From Myrica gale (taxonomy: Eukaryota > Streptophyta > Magnoliopsida > Fagales > Myricaceae): DNA of 64,000 nucleotides. Numbering within the stretch: position 1 is the stretch's first letter; the number at the start of each line of letters is the position of its first letter. Where the stretch lies: positions 25,179,501 to 25,243,500 of the forward strand of contig OZ005605.1 in assembly GCA_963930655.1 (NCBI GenBank). Direction: 5' to 3'. Below are positions 48,784 through 59,796 of the stretch, piece after piece. A model generated the notes under the pieces. That model did no database searches. It had not been told where the DNA came from and saw only the letters and a program-made list of their open reading frames with translations. A program made the position numbers and the translations under genes.

Positions 48784-49182
48784 TGTTGAAAGTAGGAGTC
48801 CCACATTGCTGGGGTGCGTGAGTTTGTAGGCTTATTAATAGAAGCCCCTTGTAATGTTTTAAATCATAAGTGAGTTAACACAATTAATACATTGGGTATT
48901 TCCCTAATGGATGTCTCACTTATTAAGTATAAAATTTTTTATTTATAACATGGTATCGGAGCAAAGTTTTCGGCTTAGTCCGGTTACCTCCTGGCGACCA
49001 TCCGGCTTAATACCGACTTTCTCCAGGCTCAGTACCGGCAACTTTCCCGGCTCAGTACCGGCTTTCTCCCGGCAACCTCCTGGCTCAGTACCGGCAACCT
49101 CCCGGCTCAGTACCGGCATCCTCCCGGCGCAGTACCTGCGACTTCCCGGCTTAGTACCGGCAATCTTTGTAATTATTATCTT
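48784..49182 (+). mobile_element. TRIM-type retroelement fragment: LTR, primer-binding site, tandem repeats
   Basis: LTR 48784-48950 (167 bp, starts TGTTG, ends AACA) followed at once by TGGTATCGGAGC (48951-48962), one mismatch from the tRNA-Met primer-binding site TGGTATCAGAGC. The short internal part (about 48970-49171) is an array of 20-30 base units around 'cccggctcagtaccggcaac'. No second LTR is present. The right side stops at P450 exon 1 sequence. It lies exactly at the junction of the two duplicate blocks. Confidence 0.75.
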
Positions 49183-50180
49183 GTGGAGGAGAAAACAAAG
49201 ACCTGATGGATATATTGTTGGAGACATTTAGAGACCCAACTGCTGAAGTGAAGCTATCCAAAAAGGACATCAAGTCTTTCTTGCTTGTGAGTTTTTAGAC
49301 GAATAGTAAATTATATACCTTATGCGATGCAAACTTTTTGATTTATGGGCTATGGCTTTTTATAGATTGATAACAACTCTATATATTTTTCCTTCCCATC
49401 CTCCCACCTAAATCAATTAGAACACGAAACTAATTAATTCCTCTCTATTTATAGCTAGAGAGCAAATAGAAGTACTTCTAACATTTTTTTATTTCATCAA
49501 ATGTTGCAATTGACCAAATTTTACGAGGTAACATCCTTAATTTTTTATATTGTTCAAATTAGGATATTTTCATGGCTGGCACCGATACATCATCAGCAGC
49601 AATGCAATGGGCCATGGGACATCTCATTAACCATCCAGAAATATTCAAGAAGCTTAGGGAGGAGATCAACTCGGTCGTGGGGCCCAACAGGCTAGTCAAA
49701 GAGTCAGACATCCCAAATCTCCCTTATCTACGAGCGGTCATCAAGGAAACCCTGAGGCTTCACCCTTCAGCACCTCTAATCATCAGGGAATGCGCTGAAG
49801 ACTGCAAAGTTAACGGCTCCATTGTTAAGGCCAAAACCCGGGTGCTAGTTAACGTTTATGCTATAATGAGGGACCCAAATTCATGGACGAATCCTGATGA
49901 GTTCGTACCGGAGAGGTTTTTGGAAGGCTCGGAGGAGAGAGTCGGTGAGCACCAGATGGAGTTTAAGGGCCAGAATTTTCGGTACCTTCCCTTTGGTAGC
50001 GGAAGGAGAGTATGCGCCGGTGCTTCCCTTGCTATGTTGATGATGCATCCGGCGATCGGATCCCTGGTCCAACGCTTTGATTGGAAACCGAAAGATGGGG
50101 AGAAGGTGGATCTAAAGCAAGGACCAGGTTTTGCTACTGAAATGGCAAATCCACTTGTTTGTTACCCTGTTGCTCCTTAA
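49183..50180 (+). pseudogene. 3' half of a P450, duplicate of the 23419-25225 gene
   Basis: Starts inside exon 1 (remnant 49183-49286), then the intron, then a complete exon 2 (49563-50180). The 202 residues from MAGTDTSS onward are identical to those of the 23419 gene. It keeps AGTDTS, ETLR, PERF and FGSGRRVCAG, but has lost the membrane anchor, hinge and substrate-recognition N-terminal half. It has no promoter of its own. Near identity of the intron and 3' flank points to a recent duplication. Confidence 0.93.
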
Positions 50181-51266
50181 TCCGATCGATCTAACGACTC
50201 GCTCCTTGCTGTTGGGTTGTCCTGTTCATTGTGCTTTAAGACCAGAGCATAATAATATCTAGTTCATGGGGTTTGGTGGGCTTTGAGTTTGATTGCATCA
50301 TCCAATAATTCTATGCTGCTGTTTGTAAGAAATTTGTGTTAAATATGCTCAGAAATAAGACAAAAAGAAAGAGAGAGTGTGTTAAATAGTTCGTTGTTTA
50401 GTTATTGTGACACGTGCATCGAGTTAACAAAAGTGTGCACATGATTTTATATATTTCTTTGAACCGAGGTCAGTCTTTTAGCTCCCGAATTCTTAAATTA
50501 CGTATTAATTTGCCCTTTGCACAAGCCATGCACGTGACAAAAATGAAAGGATGATGGTTAAAACATGTTAAGGGTACGTAATCCTTATAGCCATACACAC
50601 AGGTAAACTATTAATGTGAATATCCATTATCCGAAATTTAGATGGCTGTGATCTTTGTGCGCTACTCTAATTTGGGGATCAGGATTGTTATATTAAAAAT
50701 TTAAAACAAACAATTCAAAGGCATGCAAGCGATTAATTGAATTTCGTGAAATGGATTATCGATCCTCCATTCCATTTTGTCACAAGGCATGGCAACCTCA
50801 TATCAAACAAAAGAGAGCAACCTCCTTCTGCGGAATCCACTGACACAGATTAGATGCGGGCCTACCGGCCTTTTTGGAAAGCTCAGAGGGTATCGACGTA
50901 GATCCATACGGATTCTTATTCCGGGAGTCCACTCAATTCATGAAGGGTTTGTTTTTGTAAAATTTTAGTGTTATTAAAATTTTAGATATTAAATTTAGTG
51001 AAAAGATGAAGAGATAGATAATTTTTATATTTTTTGTTGTGAAAAATAATAATTTGATGAGAGAAAAGATATTATATTATAATATTTTATTATGTTAAAA
51101 TTTCAGATAGTGTAAAATTTTACACCACAAAAGCAGCCTTAGAGAGGAGCATTCATATGGCCTGATCAGCTCTACATTGCCTGATTGTGACATGTTTATA
51201 TCATATATAGTAGCTAGGGCTATTCCAGTTAAAGAAATTTTGAACGAAAAAATAGTTTTCGAGTAT

Positions 51267-51303
<37 letters not shown>

Positions 51304-51635
51304 TCCTAAGCTTGTTTTTTTTTTCTGTAGGGCTAAAGAAACTCACAGGAAAGTAATTGCTATACAAAAGAACATCTACATTGGACCCACTCAAATATTA
51401 TATTATTTAACATATATGACCACCTAACCGGCCTCAGTTTCTTTTTCCCCGTTTCAGCTTAAGAAAAAGTCCCGAAACTCTACTGGGTTTTTTAAAGTCA
51501 ATTATCGCGCGAAATGTTTATTCATGATAACGCCTTCCCCGTGTCTCACGTTTCGGAATTTGAGAGAAACATTGTTATGCCTAGCAAAATACACGCAAGT
51601 GACTCTTGCCGCCAGCATCACTTCATTTATGCATT

Positions 51636-51950
51636 GGTCATGTTTGTTTAATGATTTTGAAAACATTTTTTTATTATTTATTTTTCAATCAATTATAATT
51701 TTTCATATAAAAAATATTTCATTCTTCAATAAAATTTTATATCTAATCATTAACTTCAATTCTTCTCACAAAAATTTCTTTTTAAACATGTTTTTTTTAT
51801 ATATTTTCACATGTTTTAAGAAAATAAATTTTAAAAACTTTCTCTTTCTAAATATTTTATGTATGGACTTCATTATTCTCACAAGACTTAAAAAATATAT
51901 CTCAAAAAATTATTTTAATTATTATAAGAAAAACCAAACCAAACATAGCC
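51636..51950. mobile_element. AT-rich MITE, second copy
   Basis: Duplicate of the element at 26872-27187, with the same ends (ggtcatgtttgttt ... aaacatagcc). It directly abuts the deletion breakpoint that follows. Confidence 0.6.
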
Positions 51951-51999
51951 AATGTCTGGGCCTAAGATATGATAATTTACGCGTCATATATATAATATA

Positions 52000-52532
52000 T
52001 AGGCTTAAATGCACCCCATGCTCCTGGGGTATGCGGAAAGAGCAAATATGCCCCTGAGGTAAACAAAGTCATTTTCATACCCCTGAGGTATACTTGCAGG
52101 AGCAAATATGCACATCCGTTATGTGTCGTTTGAAACCCTAACGGTAAATGCTGACGTGTCAAAATTTGACACGTAAGCACCAATCAAAATTAGACACGTG
52201 ACATTTTTGAAATTTAAAAAAAAAACGTAACAGCACTGGGGGAGAACCCCCGAGCGGCGAAGGGAGCCCAGCTCCCTTCGCCGCTCGGCCAGTGCTGTTA
52301 AATCTTTTTTTTTATATAATTTCGAAAATGCCACGTGTCTAATTTTGATTGGTGCTTACGTGTCAAATTTTGACACGTTAGCATTTACCGTTACGGTTTC
52401 AAACGACACATAACAGAGGGACATATTTGCTCTTGAAAGTATACCTCAGGAGTATGAAAATGACTTTGCTTACCTCAGGGGCATATTTGCTCTTTCCTCA
52501 TACCTCAGGGGCATGAGGTGCATTTAAGCCTA
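52000..52532. mobile_element. Large foldback (near-palindromic) element, 533 bp
   Basis: Ends TAGGCTTAAATGCACC and its complement GGTGCATTTAAGCCTA. The arms, roughly 250 bases each, are inverted copies along most of their length (atatttgct, cctcaggggcat, acgtgtcaaattttgacacg, gccagtgctgtta). The centre is a perfect 16-bp hairpin, gagcggcgaagggagc / gctcccttcgccgctc, with a 3-base loop (52252-52286). It is absent from the same place in the first copy (near 28170). It lies about 30 bases upstream of the TATA box of the 52661 P450. The AT-rich flanks blur the target duplication. Confidence 0.85.
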
Positions 52533-52783
52533 ATATATATATGCACAATTTTCTCCATGCACACGCTATAAATGCCCACTTGTAGGTGTCATCTCTCGCA
52601 GGCCGAACCCAGAAGTTCAGCAATATTAATATTTCTTCCCGTTTGCTATTTTTCAGAGTCATGGCCGCCACTGGTTCTACAGCCGGTGATATGGTGGATT
52701 ACGTCTTGCTGTTTTTCATTTGGGTTGTTTCATACCTCGTGGTTCGTTTGTTGATCAAAACATACACCAACTCTCGCACCACA

Positions 52784-53887
52784 CAGTGGCGGAGCCAAGG
52801 GGGGTCAAGCCGGGGCAGCTGCCCCCCCCCTTGGTTCATATATATATATATATTTTATATGTATTTTCCTATCTATTTTATATATATAGTTTAATGTGTT
52901 GTGGTTTATAAGTCAAGTCTTTCAACATTAAGGCTTTTTTATTGTTTATGTTCATTATATCTATTTTACTATAAAAATATATTCAATACACATATTTTCT
53001 ACTTATAGAGTGCTAAAATCTGGCAATATAATCCCATTGTTTTTGGGGAAAATTTATTTAGATTAGTTTGAAGAGTTGTTCAGCGGTAGAGTAGGTAGGA
53101 GAATTACATGTTGATTACTTGTCTCAAATTTCTCACATCCCATGCGTAAGAGAGAGGGAGAGAGGAGATATGGAGTTTATAAATCTTTGTTCATTTATAT
53201 TTTGATTACTTAATATGCTGAACATGATAGTAACCTAGTAGACATATAAATGTTGTATATTTGAAGAGATTAGAACGTTGGTGTTTAAAGTTTTATTGTT
53301 TTTAATTTTGATTAGTGAATTGAATTGGTTGATGAATTTTCATTTTGTTTTGTTTAGATTATGGATAAGTTTTGGATAAAAAAAGTCAGCCAATGTGGAA
53401 TCGCTTAGTACTCCTACTTTTGATGCGAATATTAGTTCGAAAAGACCTTGTCTTTTGTTTAGTCTGGATTATATTATTGCTGACTCAAGGTTACGTAAAC
53501 TCATTGAAGAATATGATGTTGGGATTGGAGATTAAATTCGTAAGGAGTATTTGATCAAAATTCCTTGTCAATCACTTGGCTTGTTGGTCATGATTTTCCT
53601 AAGAAGCAAAATGGGAAAACAATGGGGGGTTTTAGAGAGTTATGGTTCAAAACCAATAAGCAATATGAGAAAATAATGAGGGGTTCTAGAGAACTATGAT
53701 TCAAAAATTATGAGTAAGAATATTTTTTAAGGAGTTACAGTAGTGTATTTCAATATTTTTAATGTTTTTATTCATTAGTTTTCGTTATTTTAACTCTAAA
53801 ACGCCTTTTGCATTAAGTAATAAAAAAATTTATCATTTCGCTTTAGGAGTTTGTCCCCCCTCAACTTGAGTCCTGGTTCCGCCACTG
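52784..53887 (+). mobile_element. hAT element, internally deleted, inserted in P450 exon 1
   Basis: Perfect 8-bp target duplication GCACCACA (52776-52783 and 53888-53895) and hAT-type ends CAGTGGCGGA / TCCGCCACTG. On the + strand at about 53360-53620, broken frames show an N-terminal piece of a TTF/ZMYM1-like hAT transposase (MDKFWIKKSQP, SSKRPCL, SLDYIIADSRLRKLIEEYDVG, IRKEYLI). The catalytic middle and the C-terminal dimerisation domain are gone. The first copy of the gene lacks it, so it inserted after the duplication. Confidence 0.9.
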
Positions 53888-55146
53888 GCACCACAGTTCG
53901 AAACCCACCAAGCCCCCTCGCTCTCCCAATCATTGGCCATCTACATCTTATAGGTTCTAAGTTACCAGTGTCTTTCCAAAACTTAGCTCGACGCTATGGC
54001 CCCCTTATGCGAATACGTATTGGCGGTACAACTTTTGTTGTTGCTTCCAGTGCCGCTGCCGTAAAAGAAATGTTTAAAACCCAAGATATCAACTTTGCGT
54101 CGAGGTTTGAATTTGGTCCTTCCGATTACAACATGTACAAGGGAGCCGGATTTATTTCTGGCCCTAATAACACCTATTGGCGGTTCATGAAAAAGCTGTG
54201 CATGACCAAGCTATTCGCAGGCCCTCAGCTAGAGCGTTTCAATCAGATTCGAGAGCAAGAGCTTGAAAATCTCTTAAAATCGCTATTGAAAAGCTCTGGA
54301 GAAGGAGAGGCGAGAGATCTATCTATGGAGTTAACGACCTTGACAAATAACTTGCTATGCAGAATGGCATTAAGCAAGAAATGTTCGGAAAACGCTGGGG
54401 GTGCCACTGAACTCAGGAACTTGATTGTGGAAATTATGCAGCTTGGAGCAAAATTAGGTCTTAATGAAATTCTTGGTCCTTTGAAGAAATTTGACCTATT
54501 TGGACATGGGAGGCAGCTTTCGGAAGCAATTTGGCGGTACGATCAGTTTTTGGAGGAGATGATGAAGGAATATGAAGACCTCATTGTAGACGGTAAGGCG
54601 AAAGAAGGGGCAGATCTGATGAGCATTGTGTTGGAGACCTATAAAGACCCAGCTGCAGAAGTGAAGCTAACAAGAAATCAGATAAAGTTTTTCTTCATGG
54701 TTAGTTCATATATAAGTCAAAATTCATTTGAAACATATTTCCTGAGCTCTTGATATTGAAAATCTATTGCGCAGGCTGGTTGGAAAATTTTTTGGTAGGT
54801 CAACTTAATTAGCATTGAGATAGATAGAGTATAGGTTTCTAATTACTTCTGGGCCCTGACAAAGTGTTTCTTTTTTCTTGAAAATTAAGTTGGACTTATT
54901 TAATCCTTCCATAGAAGTTGATAGTTTTGACGAAACAAAGATTGATAACGTGGCTTGGAAAATTGTGAGGAAGTGATATGTCAATTCCCATAAGTCATGA
55001 CTATATTTTTAATTAAATTGATAGAAAGATATCCATATTTTAGTTTTTTTTAGGTAATGAATATAGAATTAGTTTGTATATATACTCTGTTAACCACACA
55101 TGTTGCACCGGATTAATACACATGTAATTTTAGGCCGACACCCTAA

Positions 55147-55353
55147 GAGTATGTTTGGTTTAGTTCTCAAAACCATTTTTGTTTTTGTGTTTTTTTGGAA
55201 GTAGTGTAGATTCTCTTGGGATTGGTGAAAAGTTAGTTAAAAGTTGTTGAAATTTGTAAAAAGTTATTGAAATTGGTGAAAAGGTATTGAAATTGATGAA
55301 AAAATGAGTGAGAAATTTTTGAAAACTTTTTGAGAACTTAAATAAACATAGCC
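55147..55353. mobile_element. MITE in the intron of the 52661 P450
   Basis: Present only in the second copy, between ccctaa and aatatcc, which are adjacent in the first copy near 29673. Ends gagtatgtttggttt and the complement of ggctatgtttattt. The interior repeats gaaattggtgaaaag-like words. It inserted after the duplication. Confidence 0.65.
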
Positions 55354-56147
55354 AATATCCAGTAAATTAATGAAGGAGTTCGAATTAATGGGGAGAACAT
55401 ATCCATTTGTTAGTTGAGACCGCTTATAAAAATAGAAGCAATTTGCTTGCTGTAACTAATTCTATACTTATATATGTAAAGATACCCCAGAATTTAATGG
55501 AACAAGTGTGACAGGAACTATACATGGCCAGCATCGATACTTTATCAGCAGCCATACAATCCGCCATGGCAGAGCTCATAAACCATCCGCAAGTATTTAT
55601 GAAGCTCAGAGAGGAGATTGACATTGTCGTGGGTTCCAGCAGGCTCGTCAAAGAATCAGACGTCCCCAACCTCCCTTACTTGCAAGCGGTTGTAAAGGAA
55701 TCCCTAAGACTACATTCTCCAGGAGCAGTCATCCACAGAGAATGCACCCAAGACTGCAAGATCCTTGGCTTCGATGTGAAGGCTACTACTAAAATACTGG
55801 TCAATGCCTATACAGTCATGCGGGACCCGGACCATTGGAAGGATCCAGAAGAGTTTGTACCAGAGAGATTCTTGGTCAGCTCCAATGATAAGCTAGGCCA
55901 ACGTCAGCTCACAGATATGAAGGACCACGAATTTCATTACCTTCCGTTCGGGGGCGGAAGGAGAGGCTGCTTTGGTGAAACACATGCACTGCGGGTGACG
56001 CATGCGACAATTGGAGCCTTGACCCAATGCTTTGATTGGAAGGTCAAAGGTGGGGGGAAGATCGATATTAACATCGGGTCAGGTTTTTCTGGAGCAATGG
56101 CCCTTCCCCTCGTGTGTTACCCCGTTGCTCGTTTTGATCCATTTTAG

Positions 56148-56870
56148 GGAACCATAGAAATGGAGCTTAACTTGCTGATCAGTTATGTGCAAGAAATTTG
56201 TTGTCTTTCAAGGTTTGGTCTAGCGATAAATAAAAGTTTCAGGCAATAACAGCTTGTAAATAGCAGCCTGTTGCTATATTAATCTCCCATGCATTATCTT
56301 CAAAGGTGGACGCACGGATTAAACCAGAGTGTGTTTGGATGGTCGATCGCATCTGTACTTTGTTGGTTTGCATTAGGAATATTAATGGATGTATCTCTTC
56401 TACATATTATACAACGATTAAACTTAATTAGTAGTAGTATCGTATTTTGCTTATGAAAAAAAGATTCGAATTCCCAAAAGCATCTTCCTGACGCCTGAGT
56501 TTTCTTAATGGATGTTTCTAATTCTCTTTTTTCCTTTGCGCAAGATGATTACACGACAATAAACAAATTAACCCGATGGCTGATGCATAATGAGCTGTTC
56601 TCAATAGATAAAAGGAAGAGATCGGCTATGGAGAAATATACGACACACCTTTTCTTATTTCTTAACAATAATTTGTAAAGATTAGAACAAAACTATGATA
56701 GGTATTTGTAATAAGAGCTTGTGCAATTGTGGATTATTATACTTTAATTTCTAATTTATTGTCTGAATCGGATGTTTCAATTCGAAAGAGATAGACACAT
56801 TATATAATTCATACAACATTTGATGTTATCCGTATTAATTATTGAATAATGTGGATCCTATTGTAAGACT
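56148..56870. other. 3' flank of the second P450, duplicate of 30485-31250
   Basis: Matches the first copy with small indels (for example near 56510). No gene is seen. The word at 56349-56382 is the likely template of the inverted filler at 59447-59480. Confidence 0.6.
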
Positions 56871-56878
56871 CACACGAT

Positions 56879-58824
56879 CAGTGGCGGAACCAGGAATGAA
56901 AACCAACCCGGGCGAACTTTTAAAGCAAAATGACTAAAAAAATTTTTTCATACGTAATGTAAAAAATTGTCTTAGAGTTACAATATCAAAACATTAAAAT
57001 CTAAAAACATTAAAAATATTGAATTACACATAACGTACTATGTACTACGACTGAGAGGGGGTAATTGAATTTTACGGTTGTGCATCTTCTGAAAACGTTG
57101 CAAAATGACTTCGTTCTCAATAGTTTCAAAAATTTTCCGCTCGATGTACACAACTATGCAATCATTCATCCAATCATCTCCCATCCTATTACGCAAATCA
57201 GTCTTGATAATTTTCATCACAGAGAAGACTCTCTCAACGGTTGCAGTCGTAACCGGTAAGACCAATGCCAACGTAATAAGAAGATAAACCAATGGATACA
57301 AAATATTCTTTTTGGTCTCAACCATATTCACAGCAAGAGCTCCAATATCTTTAAGCCCAGAGAAAGCATTAGTTCTTCTAACATCTCTAATGTAGGTGTC
57401 AAGCTGATCTCTAAGTACCACGCAATCAATTGTTGAGAAATCTTCAGGGTAAAATTCAGCAAGACGACATAATCTATCAAGATCAAATGCTGAGAATGAG
57501 TCCCTTGGATCAAGACATGTTATGCAAAGAAGTAACTTCATACTTGTTTCTGTGAAACGATTATTCATCTCCTGAGCAATCAAATCAATAACCTGACAAA
57601 AGACTTCCACACGAAAATAATGCAAATAAGTAATCGTCTGCCCTCCACGCCTCGAACGACCGTGAGTTGGTATAATGTCTTCCATATTGGGCACATTGAT
57701 AAAATTATTCAGACAAAATGTTTTAACTTCTTCCAAAAATTTATCCTATCCTTCCTCCCTCAACTCTTGCAACCGTTCTCTCACAACTCCAACCAAACTC
57801 ATAACATTAACAATATCTTGATCCTTTCGCTGTAAGGCCTGTGACAAATCACTTGTAATTCCCATTATTTTCTTCAACAAATGCATAGTGAATGCAAATT
57901 CATAACTTTGCATCTTATCCATCAAGCTTCCAGCCATGACTCTTTGTTCTGGGCAAGTACCATCCTCATTTATGTTTTCAAGAACGTCCAACACTGCTGA
58001 CCACATAGTGAAGAGACGCAGTATTGTGATGTAGTATGAACCCCAACGAGTGTCACCTACAATGTTATGGGAATTAAAAACCAATAAATAAATAAAGAAA
58101 GACTAAATGGTCTAAAACATTGAAACGAGATATAGTAATCAACGATTATCACCTGGTCGTGCGAGACTAGTTTCTTGATTTTTACCCTTTCCACTAGAAA
58201 TCTCTCCATTTTCCAACTTCTCCACTATCTTCTCATGTTGACTTTGCCGAAAATTATCTTTTCTTTTACAAGAAGCTCCGACCATAGTCACAATCAAATA
58301 AGTGTAATTAAAAAAATCCCTAACTCATTTGCTTAGCACTTAGCAGCATAATTGTTGGACTCTGTTTTCTGTACAAAAGATGGGAAATGAAAATGTCGAG
58401 TGTATTGGACATAGCAGCAAGAAACATCAGCCCTCTTCTTCAGTAGTTGAACTCTGTTGAATGTGGTTGGTGCATTCTTTAAAGATGAAGCAAAATAGGT
58501 GAGAACAATGTCTTTAACGTGATTATCTTTAAGCGATCCTTTGGTTGACTATGTGTAATATATAACAAGAGAAATTATTATGCTTGATTAACAGAAATTA
58601 TTTTGTTTTCTTTGTGATTAAAGAAATTAGTATAGCATCGGGATCCGCATGAGTCGTACACGCAGGAAAGCTGTAGATATATAAGCAGGCTTCATTCGTG
58701 TCATAGGAGTAGCGACTTTTTGGTGAAAAAAAAAAAATATATATATATATATATATAATTTTTTTTTTTCAGGGGCGGACCCCGGGCGGCCGCCCGGGTT
58801 TGCCCGGGCCTGGGTCCGCCCCTG
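56879..58824 (-). mobile_element. hAT element with C-terminal half of a transposase
   Basis: Perfect 8-bp target duplication CACACGAT (56871-56878 and 58825-58832). Ends are CAGTGGCGGAACCAGG and, read from the other side, CAGGGGCGGACCCAGG. It carries a transposase remnant on the - strand (listed separately). The right end contains a 55-bp palindrome (58770-58824) beside a TA run. The first copy of the locus (near 31250) has a single CACACGAT and no insert. Confidence 0.92.
57038..58290 (-). pseudogene. hAT transposase (TTF/ZMYM1-like), C-terminal half
   Basis: Two exon pieces: about 58290-58151 (VGASCKRKDNFRQSQHEKI ... NQETSLARPG) and 58071-57038, with an intron ending in attgtag between them; the join reads RPGDTRWGSYY, a hallmark of this hAT group. 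The second piece has one in-frame TAG at 57746-57748. It then continues to the hAT dimerisation domain (LYPLVYLLITLALVLPVTTATVERVFSVMKIIKTDLRNRMGDDWMND). The N-terminal zinc finger and catalytic start are missing, so it is non-autonomous. Confidence 0.88.
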
Positions 58825-58832
58825 CACACGAT

Positions 58833-59493
58833 GCATTTCTCTCTCTGAATCCAATTTGAGCAGCAAAGCGAAGAAGTTCTCTTTCGTATCATCTTTCATA
58901 TTTGAAAATAAGTGATTGACATTTGTCCAATTAAGGAGTTACCTGACTTCTCTTGCTAACCCTTTGGAAAATCAAACTTTAAAATTGAAAAAGTCAGAAA
59001 AATGAAAAATAATATATAAATAAAAACAAGTTTTTATAATTAAAAGAACAGAAATTTTGTTTTGTTTTATTTATGTTGAAATTTAACACCCGTCAAAGAG
59101 CCTTTCCTTAATCCTTGGTTCCAGGGCATGCTTGAAATTTCACCGTGGCACAGAAGTAGTTTTCATAACCTGGAATCGGCTTCTTCTTGAGTACCTCTCG
59201 GCTTCGTCATGAGCAGGCTTGGACCCATTTTTTCTCGGCTGGTTGCAAAATAATGGGCATTGGGCGATTTCCAAAAGAGAAATGTTTGGTATCCTTTCTG
59301 GGTTCTTCCCATATTTTTCTGGAAAAAATCTGACTGCTCAATATTTATTTTAGAAGTGGACCCTACACACCTAGAGATTTTGAGCCGTCAGATTCTTCCC
59401 AAAAAGAACCTGAGAAGAACCTAAAAAATACACCAAGATCCTGAGATATTCCTAATGCAAACCAACAAAGTACAGATGCTACTTACAAGTTGG
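58833..59493. other. End of the first duplicate block and breakpoint filler
   Basis: 58833-59436 matches 31250-31856 of the first copy. From 59437 to 59493 is a short filler joining it to ABHD18 intron sequence; 34 bases of the filler are an inverted copy of nearby sequence (see findings). No gene is seen. Confidence 0.7.
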
Positions 59494-59796
59494 TAGGGCT
59501 CATGATCCTCAGTGCGTTGTCATCATGTAAATTACGTGTGTTGTTCCTTTTAGTTTTGAAGTACTTCCATGCAAATTGGGATTTATGAAATTTGTTCTTA
59601 AACTGCAATCACCCTACAGGATGATGGTTATATCCCAAAGCACTCTGTGCTGGAGCTTCAAAAAGCTTGGCCAGGTTCAGAAGTGAGATGGGTCACTGGT
59701 GGGCATGTCTCATCCTTCCTTCTCCATAATGGCGAGTTCCGTAGGGCAATCGTTGATGGGCTTAACAGATTAGAATGGAAAGAGTCTCCATTGTGA
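59494..59796 (+). pseudogene. Orphan last exon of the ABHD18-like gene
   Basis: The end of intron 4 (from 59494) and the complete last exon (59620-59796, 58 codons plus stop) of the gene at 39268-42358. It is nearly identical to the parent (one visible amino-acid change, Arg to Lys after YIP). It keeps the His of the hydrolase triad (TGGHVSSF), but no nucleophile or upstream exon exists. The acceptor site is intact, so it could be spliced onto an upstream transcript, but no evidence for that is visible. Confidence 0.9.

Larger units (their letters stand above)
50181..52660. other. Spacer, duplicate of 25226-28302
   Basis: Matches the first copy except for loss of the 945-bp stretch, absence of the 217-bp MITE, a long TA run at about 51270-51299, and a 533-bp foldback element. 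The long AT-rich frame at 51524-52057 crosses a MITE and is not a gene. A TATA box lies at 52566-52575. Confidence 0.6.
52661..56147 (+). pseudogene. Cytochrome P450, duplicate of the 28303 gene, exon 1 split by a hAT element
   Basis: Same gene as 28303-30484. Exon 1 would be 52661-52783 plus 53896-54699, and exon 2 is 55515-56147. A 1104-bp hAT element plus an 8-bp duplication (1112 bases in all, not a multiple of 3) sits after residue 41 and interrupts the frame just after the membrane anchor. Outside the insertion no frame break is seen, and I count only five amino-acid differences from the 28303 protein. ASIDTL, ESLR, PERF and FGGGRRGCFG are all kept. It is probably inactive unless the element is removed from the transcript or excised. 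A truncated protein starting inside the element (near 53851) is conceivable but would lack the anchor. Confidence 0.9.

Noticed and set aside
48911..49231. Repetitive Ser/Thr/Pro-rich frame and its antisense partner
   Set aside because: Both are translations of the tandem-repeat interior of the TRIM fragment; the repeat alone explains the open frame.
51524..52057. 177-codon frame rich in Phe, Ile, Asn and Lys
   Set aside because: It runs through an AT-rich MITE and into a foldback element; it is compositional and absent from the matching first copy.
53851..54753. Alternative P450 start inside the hAT element
   Set aside because: The first residues come from the element end and the protein would lack the membrane anchor; there is no promoter evidence, so I kept the locus as a split gene.
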